DNA of 64,000 bases, taken from the NCBI RefSeq assembly GCF_049860805.1, contig NZ_CP187555.1:1178001-1242000 (forward strand), written 5' to 3'. This DNA comes from Parabacteroides sp900760525 (GTDB taxonomy: Bacteria > Bacteroidota > Bacteroidia > Bacteroidales > Tannerellaceae). The notes under the pieces are model-generated. The model was not told the DNA's origin and searched no databases. It was given only the letters and a program-made list of their open reading frames with translations. The position numbers and the translations under genes are program-made. Below, piece after piece: positions 52,957-61,694 of this stretch (position 1 is the stretch's first letter; each line of letters starts with the position of its first letter).

Positions 52957-53412
52957 ATGTTAGACAAATTAGATTATTCTTTAGTTCCGAACGGTTTTGC
53001 ACTCTGTTTTAACGGGGAATGCCTGCATGCTTCCACTTGCCTGCGTTATCAGGCGTCGCGGTATATTCCGAAAGAATGCTGGTCGGTGAGGGTGGTCAAC
53101 CCGGAACGCGTTGCTCCAGATGGCGATTGTTCCGGATTCATGGACGACAGTCCGTTGAAAAACGCCTATGGCATGGAACACTTGCTGGATAATATCCCTT
53201 ATCGCCAGGCAAAAGAAATAAGGCGGGAGATGAGGGAATATTTCGGGACTACTCATTTTTACCGTTTGAAACGCAAAGAGCGTTGTTTTACTCCCGAAGA
53301 CCAGCAATATGTACACGGTCTGCTCCGCCAATACGGCATCGAAGAGGAACCTGTCTTCGACCGGTATGAAGAAAATTTTGGTTGGGAACGCTATTCTGAT
53401 ACCATTGCATGA
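52957..53412 (+). CDS. DUF6078 family protein
   Basis: 151 residues. It starts LDKLDYSLVPNGFALCFNGE and has conserved cysteines in the first 60 residues (CFNGECLHASTCLRY, then CWSVRVVNPERVAPDGDCSG), followed by a basic helical region (RQAKEIRREMREYFGTTHFY) that may be a helix-turn-helix-like fold. DUF6078 proteins are common single genes in gut Bacteroidales with no known function. It has its own strong promoter and a long palindromic hairpin downstream. Confidence 0.75.
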   Translation: MLDKLDYSLVPNGFALCFNGECLHASTCLRYQASRYIPKECWSVRVVNPERVAPDGDCSGFMDDSPLKNAYGMEHLLDNIPYRQAKEIRREMREYFGTTHFYRLKRKERCFTPEDQQYVHGLLRQYGIEEEPVFDRYEENFGWERYSDTIA

Positions 53413-53420
53413 AAAATAAG

Positions 53421-53480
53421 TTTCCACCACATGAAAATAAATTTTCCATAGCGGGAAAATAAATTTTCATGCGGTGGAAA
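53421..53480. repeat. Long palindromic hairpin after the DUF6078 gene
   Basis: TTTCCACCACATGAAAAT (53421-53438) faces ATTTTCATGCGGTGGAAA (53463-53480), 18 positions with one mismatch, and the loop itself contains a smaller ATTTTCC/GGAAAAT stem. A further GGAAAATTTATTTTC follows. It probably acts as a bidirectional terminator and could be an intergenic repeat family. Confidence 0.7.
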
Positions 53481-53732
53481 ATTTATTTTCACTGTTTGGG
53501 ATGTCTTTTCCTGATTTAGCTAGACACTTTTTTTGTTTATAAACGTAATCAATAGACAGATCTTAGAAAGTAGTACTGATAGAGTAGTCACATCTTAAAT
53601 CTTCATACTGATAATATAGACAAATATCCTCTGCCTTTAGCCGTATTAAGTAGTCACATGCTGGATTTGCAGAGCCCGTGCTTGCTTGTTCGGCAAGACA
53701 AATTGCCCCTCGCATGGGGCAGTTTGTCTTCG

Positions 53733-54737
53733 TCAGATGCGCTGGCATGTGCCCTCGCCCGGACTTGTTGTTCGGCTTTGCAAAGATATTGTATCCATCT
53801 GTTTTTCTCTACTTTTTATCGAAGCTTTTTTCTTTTGCCAGATCTTTATCTGTACTCCCTCTTCCTTATGCACTACGCCGGGAGTTTTATAACCGACACT
53901 CATGTGCGGTCGGCGGTAGTTGTAGAAGTGGATGTAGCGCCCAATCACACTTGTGGCATGTTCGAGGCTATCGAATACCCCTTGTTTATAGAGGCGTTCC
54001 ACTTTGATTATCCCATTGACACGTTCCGCCACGGCATTATCCGTGGGCTTGTAATCCTCTGTCATGCTGATGGCAATGCCATAGTGTTGAAGCCGCTCCA
54101 CGTAGGCATCGCAACAATACTGTACTCCACGGTCTGAATGGTGTATCAGACCTTCCAGATTCTCACTTCCTGTCATCTCCACGGCCTGGTCTATGGCCTG
54201 CTGCAATGCTTCAAGCGTAGCGGATGCACGTAGAGTGTTTGCTAGGCGCCATCCCACTATTTTATGAGAATAAGCATCCGTAACCAGATGCAGGTAACAG
54301 ACATCTCCACCGGCAAGCGGTATATATGTAATATCGCTAACCCACAGTTGATTGGGCGAAGTTGGAACAAAGCCTTTTATCAAGTTTTTCCACTTATGGT
54401 AGCGGTGGTTGGAATTGGTTGTGCTCCTGCCTTTGCGGGGAGGAAGCATCAGACGGTGCCGGCGAAGCAGCGTATAGAAGCTGTCGCGACCGGGCATGAA
54501 CTTCTCTCCGAAGAGGGCGATGAGCATGATCCACAGCTTGTAACCACCAATACCGGGATCCTCACTACGTATCTCACGTACGGTATCCAGCATGAGACGC
54601 TCATTCTTTACCTGGACCTCAATGTCTGCCTTGGACTGGTAATAGGCTTGACGACAATGGCCAAACAGACGGCAGGCGGGTGCAACTTTTATTTTGCCCT
54701 GCCCGACCAGTTCCGTTACTATTTGGCCCCAGATTTT
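53733..54737 (-). CDS. IS3-family OrfB transposase (translated as OrfAB by -1 frameshift)
   Basis: DDE integrase-type catalytic domain: D in NQLWVSDITYIPLAGGD, D in LIHHSDRGVQYCCDAY and E in DNAVAERVNGIIKVERLYKQ. The frame has an ATG at 54593 (LDTVREIRSEDPG), but it is open further upstream to the slippery A7 at 54734-54740. There the -1 product reads IWGQIVTELVGQGKIKVAPA and flows into OrfB. The full transposase is therefore probably the OrfAB fusion. The C-terminal 40 residues are low in conservation. Confidence 0.85.
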   Translation of the reverse strand, partial: KIWGQIVTELVGQGKIKVAPACRLFGHCRQAYYQSKADIEVQVKNERLMLDTVREIRSEDPGIGGYKLWIMLIALFGEKFMPGRDSFYTLLRRHRLMLPPRKGRSTTNSNHRYHKWKNLIKGFVPTSPNQLWVSDITYIPLAGGDVCYLHLVTDAYSHKIVGWRLANTLRASATLEALQQAIDQAVEMTGSENLEGLIHHSDRGVQYCCDAYVERLQHYGIAISMTEDYKPTDNAVAERVNGIIKVERLYKQGVFDSLEHATSVIGRYIHFYNYRRPHMSVGYKTPGVVHKEEGVQIKIWQKKKASIKSREKQMDTISLQSRTTSPGEGTCQRI

Positions 54738-55096
54738 TTTCTGATGGGAATGTTAAAATACTCTTCTGCACGCGTAATCATTAAATCACGGGCTTCGGTT
54801 TCCAACTGCGAGAAGGCAAGCGCCTTCTCTAACTCCTTAACGCGCTTCTTGAGTTGCGCATTTTCATCCTGGTAATCTTCTTTGCTTCGATTGCTCATAT
54901 CCGTAGGGGCTTGACAAGGAGCTAAAGATACCTCTTTTACCTCTGATTCATACTTCGCCAACCATTTATTTAACAAAGTTATACCACTAATACCATGTTG
55001 TTTGCAAAAACGAGTTTTGCTCATACCTGATAGATAATGAGATTGAAGAAGATGCAATTTCTCTTCTTCGCTGTAATGCTGATGTTTTTCCCGCAT
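54719..55096 (-). CDS. IS3-family OrfA
   Basis: 125 residues. N-terminal helix-turn-helix (KLHLLQSHYLSGMSKTRFCK) and a leucine-zipper-like coiled coil (LKKRVKELEKALAFSQLETE). It binds the IS ends. It ends NIPIRKKSGAK, and the AGA AAA AAA codons near its end supply the A AAA AAA slippery heptamer for OrfAB synthesis. Confidence 0.85.
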   Translation of the reverse strand: MREKHQHYSEEEKLHLLQSHYLSGMSKTRFCKQHGISGITLLNKWLAKYESEVKEVSLAPCQAPTDMSNRSKEDYQDENAQLKKRVKELEKALAFSQLETEARDLMITRAEEYFNIPIRKKSGAK

Positions 55097-55468
55097 AGTT
55101 ATTACACATTTTATTGTTTTTGAATGTGTCTACCTATATCAGTATAAGACAGGAAAGGGTGAAACATTTTAACGTTTCTAAAAAAACACACAACTTTCTG
55201 GGTAACCTTATATCAAACGGAATGCGGCTCCCCCAGAGGGATGTCGTAACATTTACAATAGTGAGTCCTGTGCTTCTCGATAAAATTGGGACAAGGTATT
55301 GATATATAGGAAAAGATAAGACTTCTAGTATAATAAAAATAACCGGATAACTTAAATAAATTACCGGATATGCGCTTTTTCTACCGTTTAACATAGTGGG
55401 GGGTATGTCCTGTATTTTTTATGAAGATTAAAATTTATTTATTTGTAGCATAAATAAATTGTATATAA

Positions 55469-58468
55469 ATGAAAAAGTCATTGTTTTTTCTTTTTTTGTT
55501 TCTGCTCCCCTTTTCCCTTGCGGCTGAGCGAATAAATATGGATAAGGCATACGTTGTTGCAAAAAATGTATTGTTGCAGACGGAAAATAGTCTTCGCAGT
55601 TCTTCTGATCTGGTTTTGGCTTATAAGGCTTGTTCTAATAACGGGACAAATTTGCGAGCTTCGGAACTGCTTGTTGATTTTTATGTCTTTAACGTAAAGG
55701 CTGGGAATGGTTTTGTGATTGTAGCCGGTGATGACTGTGTGTCTCCTGTGCTGGGATATTCCGAGGAAGGTACTTTTGATGCCGCCTCTATGCCGGAAAA
55801 TCTGAAAGTTTGGCTACAAGGTTATCAGGAAGAAATAAACTTTGCCATACAGAATGGAGGGAAGGCTACTGAAGAAATTCGAGCCGAATGGCAAAGGGCC
55901 CTTGCGGTTTCTCGTCAGACATTTTCCAGACAAAACCTTTTGCTTGAGACTGCTACTTGGGGGCAGGATGACCCGTACAACCGAATGTGCCCGACCATTG
56001 GGGGACAAAAAGCGCCAGCAGGCTGTTGTGCTACGGCAATGGCTATTCTAATGAAATATCATCGTTATCCAGAACAAGCAAATGCCACTAATGCAGTTTC
56101 TTCTTATAGAGATATTCTTGTCTCGTATGGGAAATATGATTGGAATAGTATGCCGAATAGTTTAAACTCGGCTTCGGAAGATCAAAAAAACGTTGTAGCG
56201 GAACTTATGTGGCAATGCGGTGCAAATGTGAAAATGAATTATCGTCAAACTGAAAGCAGTGCTTATGTTGACGATGTTGTTACAGCTTTGCAAGATGTTT
56301 TCGGGTATAGTAAACAAATGAAACATTTATATCAAGATTTTGTTGGTCAAAAGTATTCTTGGGATGAATGGGAGCAAATGCTACATAACGAATTGGATAA
56401 TGGCCGGCCTGTTTTGTATGGAGCTGAAACAGAGACCCGGCAAGATCCTTTCCATGGAATAGCTCATTCTTTTATTTGTGATGGTTATGATAGCTATGGC
56501 CGTTATCATTTCAATTGGGGATGGAATGGCCTACATAACGGTTTTTATGTCTTATCTGTACTGGATCCTAAGAATAACAACGTTTGGGGTGGTTATAATC
56601 GGAGCCACGAAATGGTTATGAATATTATGCCGAATAAAGAGGCGGAGAATCATGTGTCGCTGCAATTATATGAATCTGCACAGGGCGATGGGTTTGAGGT
56701 AAATAGGCTGGACGGCAAATGGGAGGATATAGTAACTTTCTGCATTGAAAATAAAGGGAATGCTCCGTTTGATGGGTATATAGGTTATGCCAGAACCGAT
56801 GCACAAGGCAATATTAAAAAGGTTGATCAGATTAGCGAATGTTCGTTAGATGTTGTTTATTCGAACAAATTGACTGTTGGTTTTATTGTTGCCATGGAAG
56901 ATAACGAAAATGTCATGGCTGCCTATTCGACAGATAAAGAGCACTGGACTGTAATAAAGGGCGCTTCTCCAGATATTGCCGATAGATGCAATATCAAAGG
57001 ACCTGTATCAGATCAAAAGGTTTATTATGATTGGGAATTCGATTGTAGAGGAAATGGCTTGACCTTGGAAGCTCCTGAAAAGTTGGAATATAACAAAGAT
57101 GTGACGGTCAAACTAATTGCAAAACATGGATTTACTTTACCCAAGGTAAGTGATATTAATATTCAGGTGGCTCATTATCAGAGCATATCTATTAATTCGA
57201 CTTGGGAGTTGAAAGATTATGCCACTTATAATGAACAGACTGGTGAACTTTATATATCACGCATTTTTGGACATTTATACATCGCCGCAGAAGGCCTTAG
57301 CACAGGAGAAGATGTATGGTGGAAGGAGGATGCCTCGCTTATGTCTCTTAGTTATGTTTTAAATGGCAGCTCTAATGCTGTGAGTTTGAATAGTGAATGG
57401 CAGTCTTATACCGTGCTGCTCCCCTCTGGGTTGACAGGCAAACCGCTGATAACGCTTGAAGCTGAAGCGAATCAAAATGGAGCAACTGTTGAAATAACAA
57501 ATCCTGTCTGGTTGGATAATATGGCGATCGGGTATGTGAAGGTTATATCAGTGAGTGGAGATGTAAATCGAACATATTCCGTATTGTTTAAATTGTCAGG
57601 ATCGACGGAAGATTCTGTTGAACCGGATGTTCCGGATGATCAGACTCTCACTATTAGTAGTGGCAAGACTTTGACTGGTGTGAAAGTTGAGACTATCAAT
57701 ATCGATTCTCCGACGAGAATAATTGCTCCGACGTTTAATGGAGTAGAAACTCAACGCGTGAATATTACAAAAGGAACGGATGTCCGGATTGTTTTGAATA
57801 ATCAGAATTCATTAGGGATAATTACTAACGATGGCGATTTGCAACTTTTAAGCCGTTATGGTGATGGCTTTACTTCATTCACTTCATTTGTAAATAACGG
57901 CACACTAATCGATATTACCGGATTTATAACAAAGGTGGAAGGAAAAGCAGCATTAGAGGTTTTCCCATTGAAAGCGACGAAAAAAGGAAATCTTGTTGTC
58001 CTTGAAGGCCAGGCGTTACCGGGTGAAAATGGTAATGTGGTCGTGGAATGGTCAAAAGCAGGTGAAAACGAAAGTTTCTGGAATCCGATTCAAACAAAAA
58101 CATATCGAAGTAATCTTCGTTCTTCATCTATCAATGAAACAGTGACTGTTACGGAACCCGGCATTTATCGTATGAGTGTGGTCAATACAGTGGATGGAGT
58201 AAGTAGCTTTTTGGTTTCACTGATAAAGGTTTCCGTTTCTGATATAGAGACCGATAACGCTAAAGTAACCAAAGATAAGGTTGCCGTTTATGGGAAGGAT
58301 GGTATATTGCATATTCATGCTCTTCTCCCTTCTACTGCATATATCTTTTCTATTGACGGGCGGTTGGCAAAAATACAGCCTTTTACAGCTGGAGACATTG
58401 TTGTAAATCTTTCACGAGGACAATATGTCGTTCATATAGACAGACAGGTCTTTAAAGTTGTGTTGTAG
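55469..58468 (+). CDS. Secreted C10 family cysteine protease (streptopain-like)
   Basis: 999 residues. Signal peptide SLFFLFLFLLPFSLAAE, an inhibitory propeptide-like region (about 25-150), then the C10 catalytic domain with nucleophile C186 in APAGCCATAMAILMKY and H333 in GIAHSFICDGYDSYGRYHF; RYHFNWGWNGLHNGFY provides the Trp/Asn region. Long beta-rich modules follow. The last 75 residues (AVYGKDGILHIHALLPSTAY, IDGRLAK) resemble a type IX secretion sorting domain. It is related to Bacteroides Bfp/Btp and Prevotella interpain. The following exported-protein genes may be partners or inhibitors. Confidence 0.88.
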   Translation: MKKSLFFLFLFLLPFSLAAERINMDKAYVVAKNVLLQTENSLRSSSDLVLAYKACSNNGTNLRASELLVDFYVFNVKAGNGFVIVAGDDCVSPVLGYSEEGTFDAASMPENLKVWLQGYQEEINFAIQNGGKATEEIRAEWQRALAVSRQTFSRQNLLLETATWGQDDPYNRMCPTIGGQKAPAGCCATAMAILMKYHRYPEQANATNAVSSYRDILVSYGKYDWNSMPNSLNSASEDQKNVVAELMWQCGANVKMNYRQTESSAYVDDVVTALQDVFGYSKQMKHLYQDFVGQKYSWDEWEQMLHNELDNGRPVLYGAETETRQDPFHGIAHSFICDGYDSYGRYHFNWGWNGLHNGFYVLSVLDPKNNNVWGGYNRSHEMVMNIMPNKEAENHVSLQLYESAQGDGFEVNRLDGKWEDIVTFCIENKGNAPFDGYIGYARTDAQGNIKKVDQISECSLDVVYSNKLTVGFIVAMEDNENVMAAYSTDKEHWTVIKGASPDIADRCNIKGPVSDQKVYYDWEFDCRGNGLTLEAPEKLEYNKDVTVKLIAKHGFTLPKVSDINIQVAHYQSISINSTWELKDYATYNEQTGELYISRIFGHLYIAAEGLSTGEDVWWKEDASLMSLSYVLNGSSNAVSLNSEWQSYTVLLPSGLTGKPLITLEAEANQNGATVEITNPVWLDNMAIGYVKVISVSGDVNRTYSVLFKLSGSTEDSVEPDVPDDQTLTISSGKTLTGVKVETINIDSPTRIIAPTFNGVETQRVNITKGTDVRIVLNNQNSLGIITNDGDLQLLSRYGDGFTSFTSFVNNGTLIDITGFITKVEGKAALEVFPLKATKKGNLVVLEGQALPGENGNVVVEWSKAGENESFWNPIQTKTYRSNLRSSSINETVTVTEPGIYRMSVVNTVDGVSSFLVSLIKVSVSDIETDNAKVTKDKVAVYGKDGILHIHALLPSTAYIFSIDGRLAKIQPFTAGDIVVNLSRGQYVVHIDRQVFKVVL

Positions 58469-58532
58469 TTAATTTTTGATATTAGATAAGAACGTTTAAA
58501 GGTTGCGCCCGACACGTATTAGGGATATAGTC

Positions 58533-59012
58533 ATGTTTTCAAAAAGAATATCAGTAAAAAAGGATTATACGACATTATTTATTTTCCTGATTTTTAGTCT
58601 TCTTCCTTTCTCTGCCGTCTCTGCAAAAAGTACGGTATATGTTTTTGCTGTGGAAGCATGGGTTCCAATTCCAGTTAAGATTAATAGTCAAGAAGCCTTT
58701 GAAATGAAAGGAGCACCTAAAGGCAGTGGCCTGACAGCCCGTTTTTCTGCTTGTAAAAAGAAGTGCATTCTTAATTCAGAGGGTAAGGCTATATTTTCTT
58801 TTGAATTTTCTCGTACTAATCAGGCTACAGGAACAGTCTATAATTATGCAGATGAGATTCAATTAAATTTATCTGAAGGTTCTATGCATTATATTCAAAT
58901 AAAGCCTAAAGGTTTTAATGATTATACGTTTAAGGAGCTTAGTGGGAAGGAAGCGAATAAATTATTGAATAATAAGAAATGTCTCTTGTTACCGGAATAT
59001 GTTCAAAATTGA
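58533..59012 (+). CDS. Exported hypothetical protein next to the C10 protease
   Basis: 159 residues from ATG 58533, with signal peptide ending SLLPFSAVSAKS. The mature part (TVYVFAVEAWVPIPVKINSQ, LTARFSACKKKCILNSEGKA) is beta-rich with two cysteines near each other. The family is not recognised. The 42 bases before and into the gene are almost identical to those at 52180-52221. In Bacteroides, C10 proteases are often paired with small secreted inhibitors; this is a candidate only by position. Confidence 0.65.
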   Translation: MFSKRISVKKDYTTLFIFLIFSLLPFSAVSAKSTVYVFAVEAWVPIPVKINSQEAFEMKGAPKGSGLTARFSACKKKCILNSEGKAIFSFEFSRTNQATGTVYNYADEIQLNLSEGSMHYIQIKPKGFNDYTFKELSGKEANKLLNNKKCLLLPEYVQN

Positions 59013-59032
59013 AATTACTAAACAATGAAAAT

Positions 59033-60118
59033 ATGAGAATCATTTTATTCGTTTTTTTTGTCACTTGTTTAATTCAATCATCACTTTCTCAAAATATAAT
59101 AGAGGATATTTTTAGCAAATCTTTTGAGGTAGTTAGTGACAAGAATAGAAATGAACTTTATAAAGGTCAGATTATAAAGAAAAAACGTAGTGGAATGGGG
59201 CTTTTGAAAATGAAAGATGGCACTTTATATATAGGTGATTTTTCAAAAGGAGAAATGACAGGAATTGGAATGTTGTTGGTCCCCGAAGGTGATTTTGTGT
59301 CCAATTGTGATAATTGTTCTGTCTATGTCGGAAACTGGCAGGATGGGAAAAAAAGCGGTTCGGGCATTTGTTATGCAAAAAACGGAGATGTCATATATTC
59401 CGGGAAATTTAAAGAGGATCGCCCCATAAATGCATACAACTCCCCTAATAACTCTCTACTTCAATATTTCTCGTTATTTGAAGATAGCGTTGGCAATATG
59501 TTTTTAGGGGAAGTGAATAATGGAAAATTTAATGGTTTTGGTGTCATTGTTTTTAATAATGGAGATTTGTGGTTAGGTAATTTTCGGGATGGATTAAAGA
59601 AGGGAGTAGGCCTTCATCTCATGTATAATGGTGAATGGGAGACTCTTAATTTTATGGATGACAATTATGATGTCATCAGTTCTTCAACCAACTATAAGAA
59701 TATAGAGGAGTCAAGAAGTTTAGCAAATAAACAATCTTTAGGTTTTGTCTTTGATAATTTTGCTGCTGCCGCTTCATCTGCTGCCGGAGTAGCAAGTAGC
59801 ATACGTGCCATAAAGCAGGGAGATAATAATTCTTTTAGTTTGCAAAATAATGGAAATGGTTTTAATGAAACAAACCGTACAGGTAAGAACAATAATTCTA
59901 AAACAAGTAATAATAAAGTTTCAGATTGTGGTTCTTCATGGAGAATTGATAGTAACACCTATTCCAATTATGAGACACTGCTTATAAAAATGCGTACATA
60001 TCCTGAGAAATACGACAATTATACTTCTGATTATAGAGATATTCAAGCTAAAATGAGACAAATTAGAACAAAATGGGAGGCTCGTGGTTGTTTGATCACA
60101 AAATCGCAATATGAGTAA
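59033..60118 (+). CDS. Exported MORN-repeat protein
   Basis: 361 residues from ATG 59033, with signal peptide FVFFVTCLIQSSLSQN. Several MORN-type repeats: YKGQIIKKKRSGMGLLKMKD, YVGNWQDGKKSGSGICYAKN, FLGEVNNGKFNGFGVIVFNN. The C-terminal 60 residues contain CGSSWRIDSNTYSNYETLLI and KWEARGCLITKSQYE, which recur in the remnant at 52499-52861. MORN repeats mediate membrane or protein contacts. It follows the 159-residue gene by 20 bases, so they are likely an operon. A terminator follows. Confidence 0.8.
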   Translation: MRIILFVFFVTCLIQSSLSQNIIEDIFSKSFEVVSDKNRNELYKGQIIKKKRSGMGLLKMKDGTLYIGDFSKGEMTGIGMLLVPEGDFVSNCDNCSVYVGNWQDGKKSGSGICYAKNGDVIYSGKFKEDRPINAYNSPNNSLLQYFSLFEDSVGNMFLGEVNNGKFNGFGVIVFNNGDLWLGNFRDGLKKGVGLHLMYNGEWETLNFMDDNYDVISSSTNYKNIEESRSLANKQSLGFVFDNFAAAASSAAGVASSIRAIKQGDNNSFSLQNNGNGFNETNRTGKNNNSKTSNNKVSDCGSSWRIDSNTYSNYETLLIKMRTYPEKYDNYTSDYRDIQAKMRQIRTKWEARGCLITKSQYE

Positions 60119-60135
60119 AATGTTTATTGTTATAG

Positions 60136-60174
60136 AGTGGGATGGTAAAGAAATATTTATCATCCCACTTTATT
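60136..60174 (+). terminator. Terminator of the MORN-protein gene
   Basis: AGTGGGATG (60136-60144) pairs perfectly with CATCCCACT (60161-60169), followed by TTATTT. The 60175-60400 stretch contains no accepted gene. Confidence 0.7.
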
Positions 60175-60378
60175 TGGATTATACTGTTCGTCTCTTTAAT
60201 CATGGATTCTTTGTGATAACTTGTGATTTATTGGATATCAAATATACATGTGCAATTTTGATGTCTACCTTGCTGACAATAGTAGGATGTAAGAGAAAGG
60301 GCTATGTAATTATACCGTACACAATGGCGATTATACTTTCAAACAGGAAATTTATGTGAATAGTGCTTTTCAAAGATA

Positions 60379-60409
60379 CTTGCTTATGAAGGAAAAAGAC
60401 CTATATTTG
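60379..60409 (+). promoter_or_regulatory. Promoter of the first DUF5009-type gene
   Basis: CTTG (60379-60382), 19 bases, then TATATTTG (60402-60409), a good Bacteroides promoter with one -33 mismatch. The expected start near 60416 gives a 35-base leader before ATG 60451. Confidence 0.7.
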
Positions 60410-60450
60410 TAGATTCAATCGATAAAGTTAACTCAAAAGACATTGTGTAT

Positions 60451-61566
60451 ATGGAAAAACAAAAACAGTCCCGGCGGCTGCTATCGCTGGATGCCCTGAG
60501 GGGTTTTGATATGTTCTTTATTATGGGAGGGGCCTCCCTTTTCGTTGCGTTGGCAACGTTGTTTCCGAATCCATTTTTTCAGGTGATAGGTGAGCAGATG
60601 CACCATGTGAAATGGGATGGGCTGACACACCATGACACGATCTTCCCGTTGTTTTTGTTTATTGCCGGTATCTCGTTCCCTTTCTCATTGGAAAAACAGC
60701 GGGAGCAGGGAAAGACGGATGCCGATATCTATAGAAAGATTATCCGCCGCGGGCTGACGTTGGTGGTGTTGGGCTTTGTCTACAACGGACTGCTGAATTT
60801 TGATTTTGAGCATCAGCGCTACGCCAGCGTGCTGGGACGTATCGGTCTGGCATGGATGTTCGGGGCGTTGATCTTTGTCAATACGCGGACGATCACGCGC
60901 GTCTGGATCACGGCGGCCATCCTGGTCGGCTACTGGTTGCTATTGGCTTTTGTTCCGGCGCCGGATGGCAACGGGGCGGGAGTCTTCACGATGGAAGGCT
61001 CGCTGGTCGGCTATGTGGACCGGTTGCTGTTGCCCGGACGCCTGCACTTGACGGTGCATGATCCCGAAGGGATTCTGTCTACTGTGCCTGCGATTGCGAC
61101 CGCCCTGTTAGGTATGTTTACGGGTGAGTTCATCAAGATGCAGAGGGAAGGGCTGACGGACAAGAAGAAAGTGGGCGGACTGGTTGTCGCCGGAGCCGTC
61201 CTGTTGGCTGTCGGTTTGCTTTGGAGCCTTTTCTTCCCGATCAATAAGAACTTGTGGACAAGTTCATTCGTCTGTGTTGTAGGTGCATACTCCGTGTGGA
61301 TGTTCGCGTTGTTCTTTTATGTTGTCGATGTGTTGGAGATTCGCAAATGGACGCTGTTCTTTAAGGTGATCGGCGTGAACTCTATCACGATCTATCTGGC
61401 TCAGGAATTTGTCAACTTCTCCTTCACTTCCGACGCTTTGTTCGGCGGTCTTGCAGGGCTGATGCCGGAAGCCGTTCAGCCGTTGATCGTTTCGATCGGC
61501 TATATTGCTGTTTGTTGGGGATTCCTGTACTTCCTGTATCGTCAACGGATTTTCCTGAAAGTGTGA
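60451..61566 (+). CDS. NagX/DUF5009-type membrane acyltransferase, paralogue 1
   Basis: 371 residues from ATG 60451; the in-frame GTG at 60445 is less likely. It starts SRRLLSLDALRGFDMFFIMG, the signature of the heparan-alpha-glucosaminide N-acetyltransferase/NagX family, with a conserved histidine in HVKWDGLTHHDTIFPLFLFI. About ten membrane helices. These proteins are thought to acetylate amino sugars across the membrane. It is the first of two tandem paralogues; a hairpin with T-run follows at 61577-61640. Confidence 0.82.
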   Translation: MEKQKQSRRLLSLDALRGFDMFFIMGGASLFVALATLFPNPFFQVIGEQMHHVKWDGLTHHDTIFPLFLFIAGISFPFSLEKQREQGKTDADIYRKIIRRGLTLVVLGFVYNGLLNFDFEHQRYASVLGRIGLAWMFGALIFVNTRTITRVWITAAILVGYWLLLAFVPAPDGNGAGVFTMEGSLVGYVDRLLLPGRLHLTVHDPEGILSTVPAIATALLGMFTGEFIKMQREGLTDKKKVGGLVVAGAVLLAVGLLWSLFFPINKNLWTSSFVCVVGAYSVWMFALFFYVVDVLEIRKWTLFFKVIGVNSITIYLAQEFVNFSFTSDALFGGLAGLMPEAVQPLIVSIGYIAVCWGFLYFLYRQRIFLKV

Positions 61567-61576
61567 AAAGATTTAT

Positions 61577-61640
61577 GATTTCAGATTTATGATTTATGAC
61601 CAGAAAACATAACATTAAACATAAATCTGAAATCTTTTTT
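61577..61640 (+). terminator. Hairpin and T-run after paralogue 1
   Basis: GATTTCAGATTTATG (61577-61591) pairs with CATAAATCTGAAATC (61620-61634) perfectly, followed by TTTTTT. The same 3' flank is repeated after paralogue 2 (from 62829), which supports duplication of gene plus flank. Confidence 0.65.
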
Positions 61641-61644
61641 ATAC

Positions 61645-61693
61645 AAATCATAAATCATAAATCATAAATCATAAATCATAAATCATAAATCAT
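61645..61693 (+). repeat. Seven tandem copies of the heptamer AAATCAT, abutting a start codon
   Basis: Units begin at 61645, 61652, 61659, 61666, 61673, 61680 and 61687, all identical. One base separates the last unit from ATG 61695, so the whole ribosome-binding region of paralogue 2 consists of the repeat. Copy number can change by slippage. Confidence 0.9.
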
Positions 61694-61694
61694 A

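Larger units (their letters stand above)
53573..55144 (-). mobile_element. IS3-family insertion sequence
   Basis: About 1.57 kb, transcribed leftward. The ends TACTGATAGAGTAGTCACAT (from about 53574) and ATGTGTCTACCTATATCAGTA (to about 55144) are related inverted repeats. Two overlapping frames, orfA and orfB, are joined by a -1 frameshift site. The exact ends and target duplication could not be settled. Confidence 0.8.

Noticed and set aside
60111..60359. 82-codon frame after the MORN gene
   Set aside because: It begins inside the MORN gene end and contains the terminator hairpin; composition is that of AT-rich spacer.
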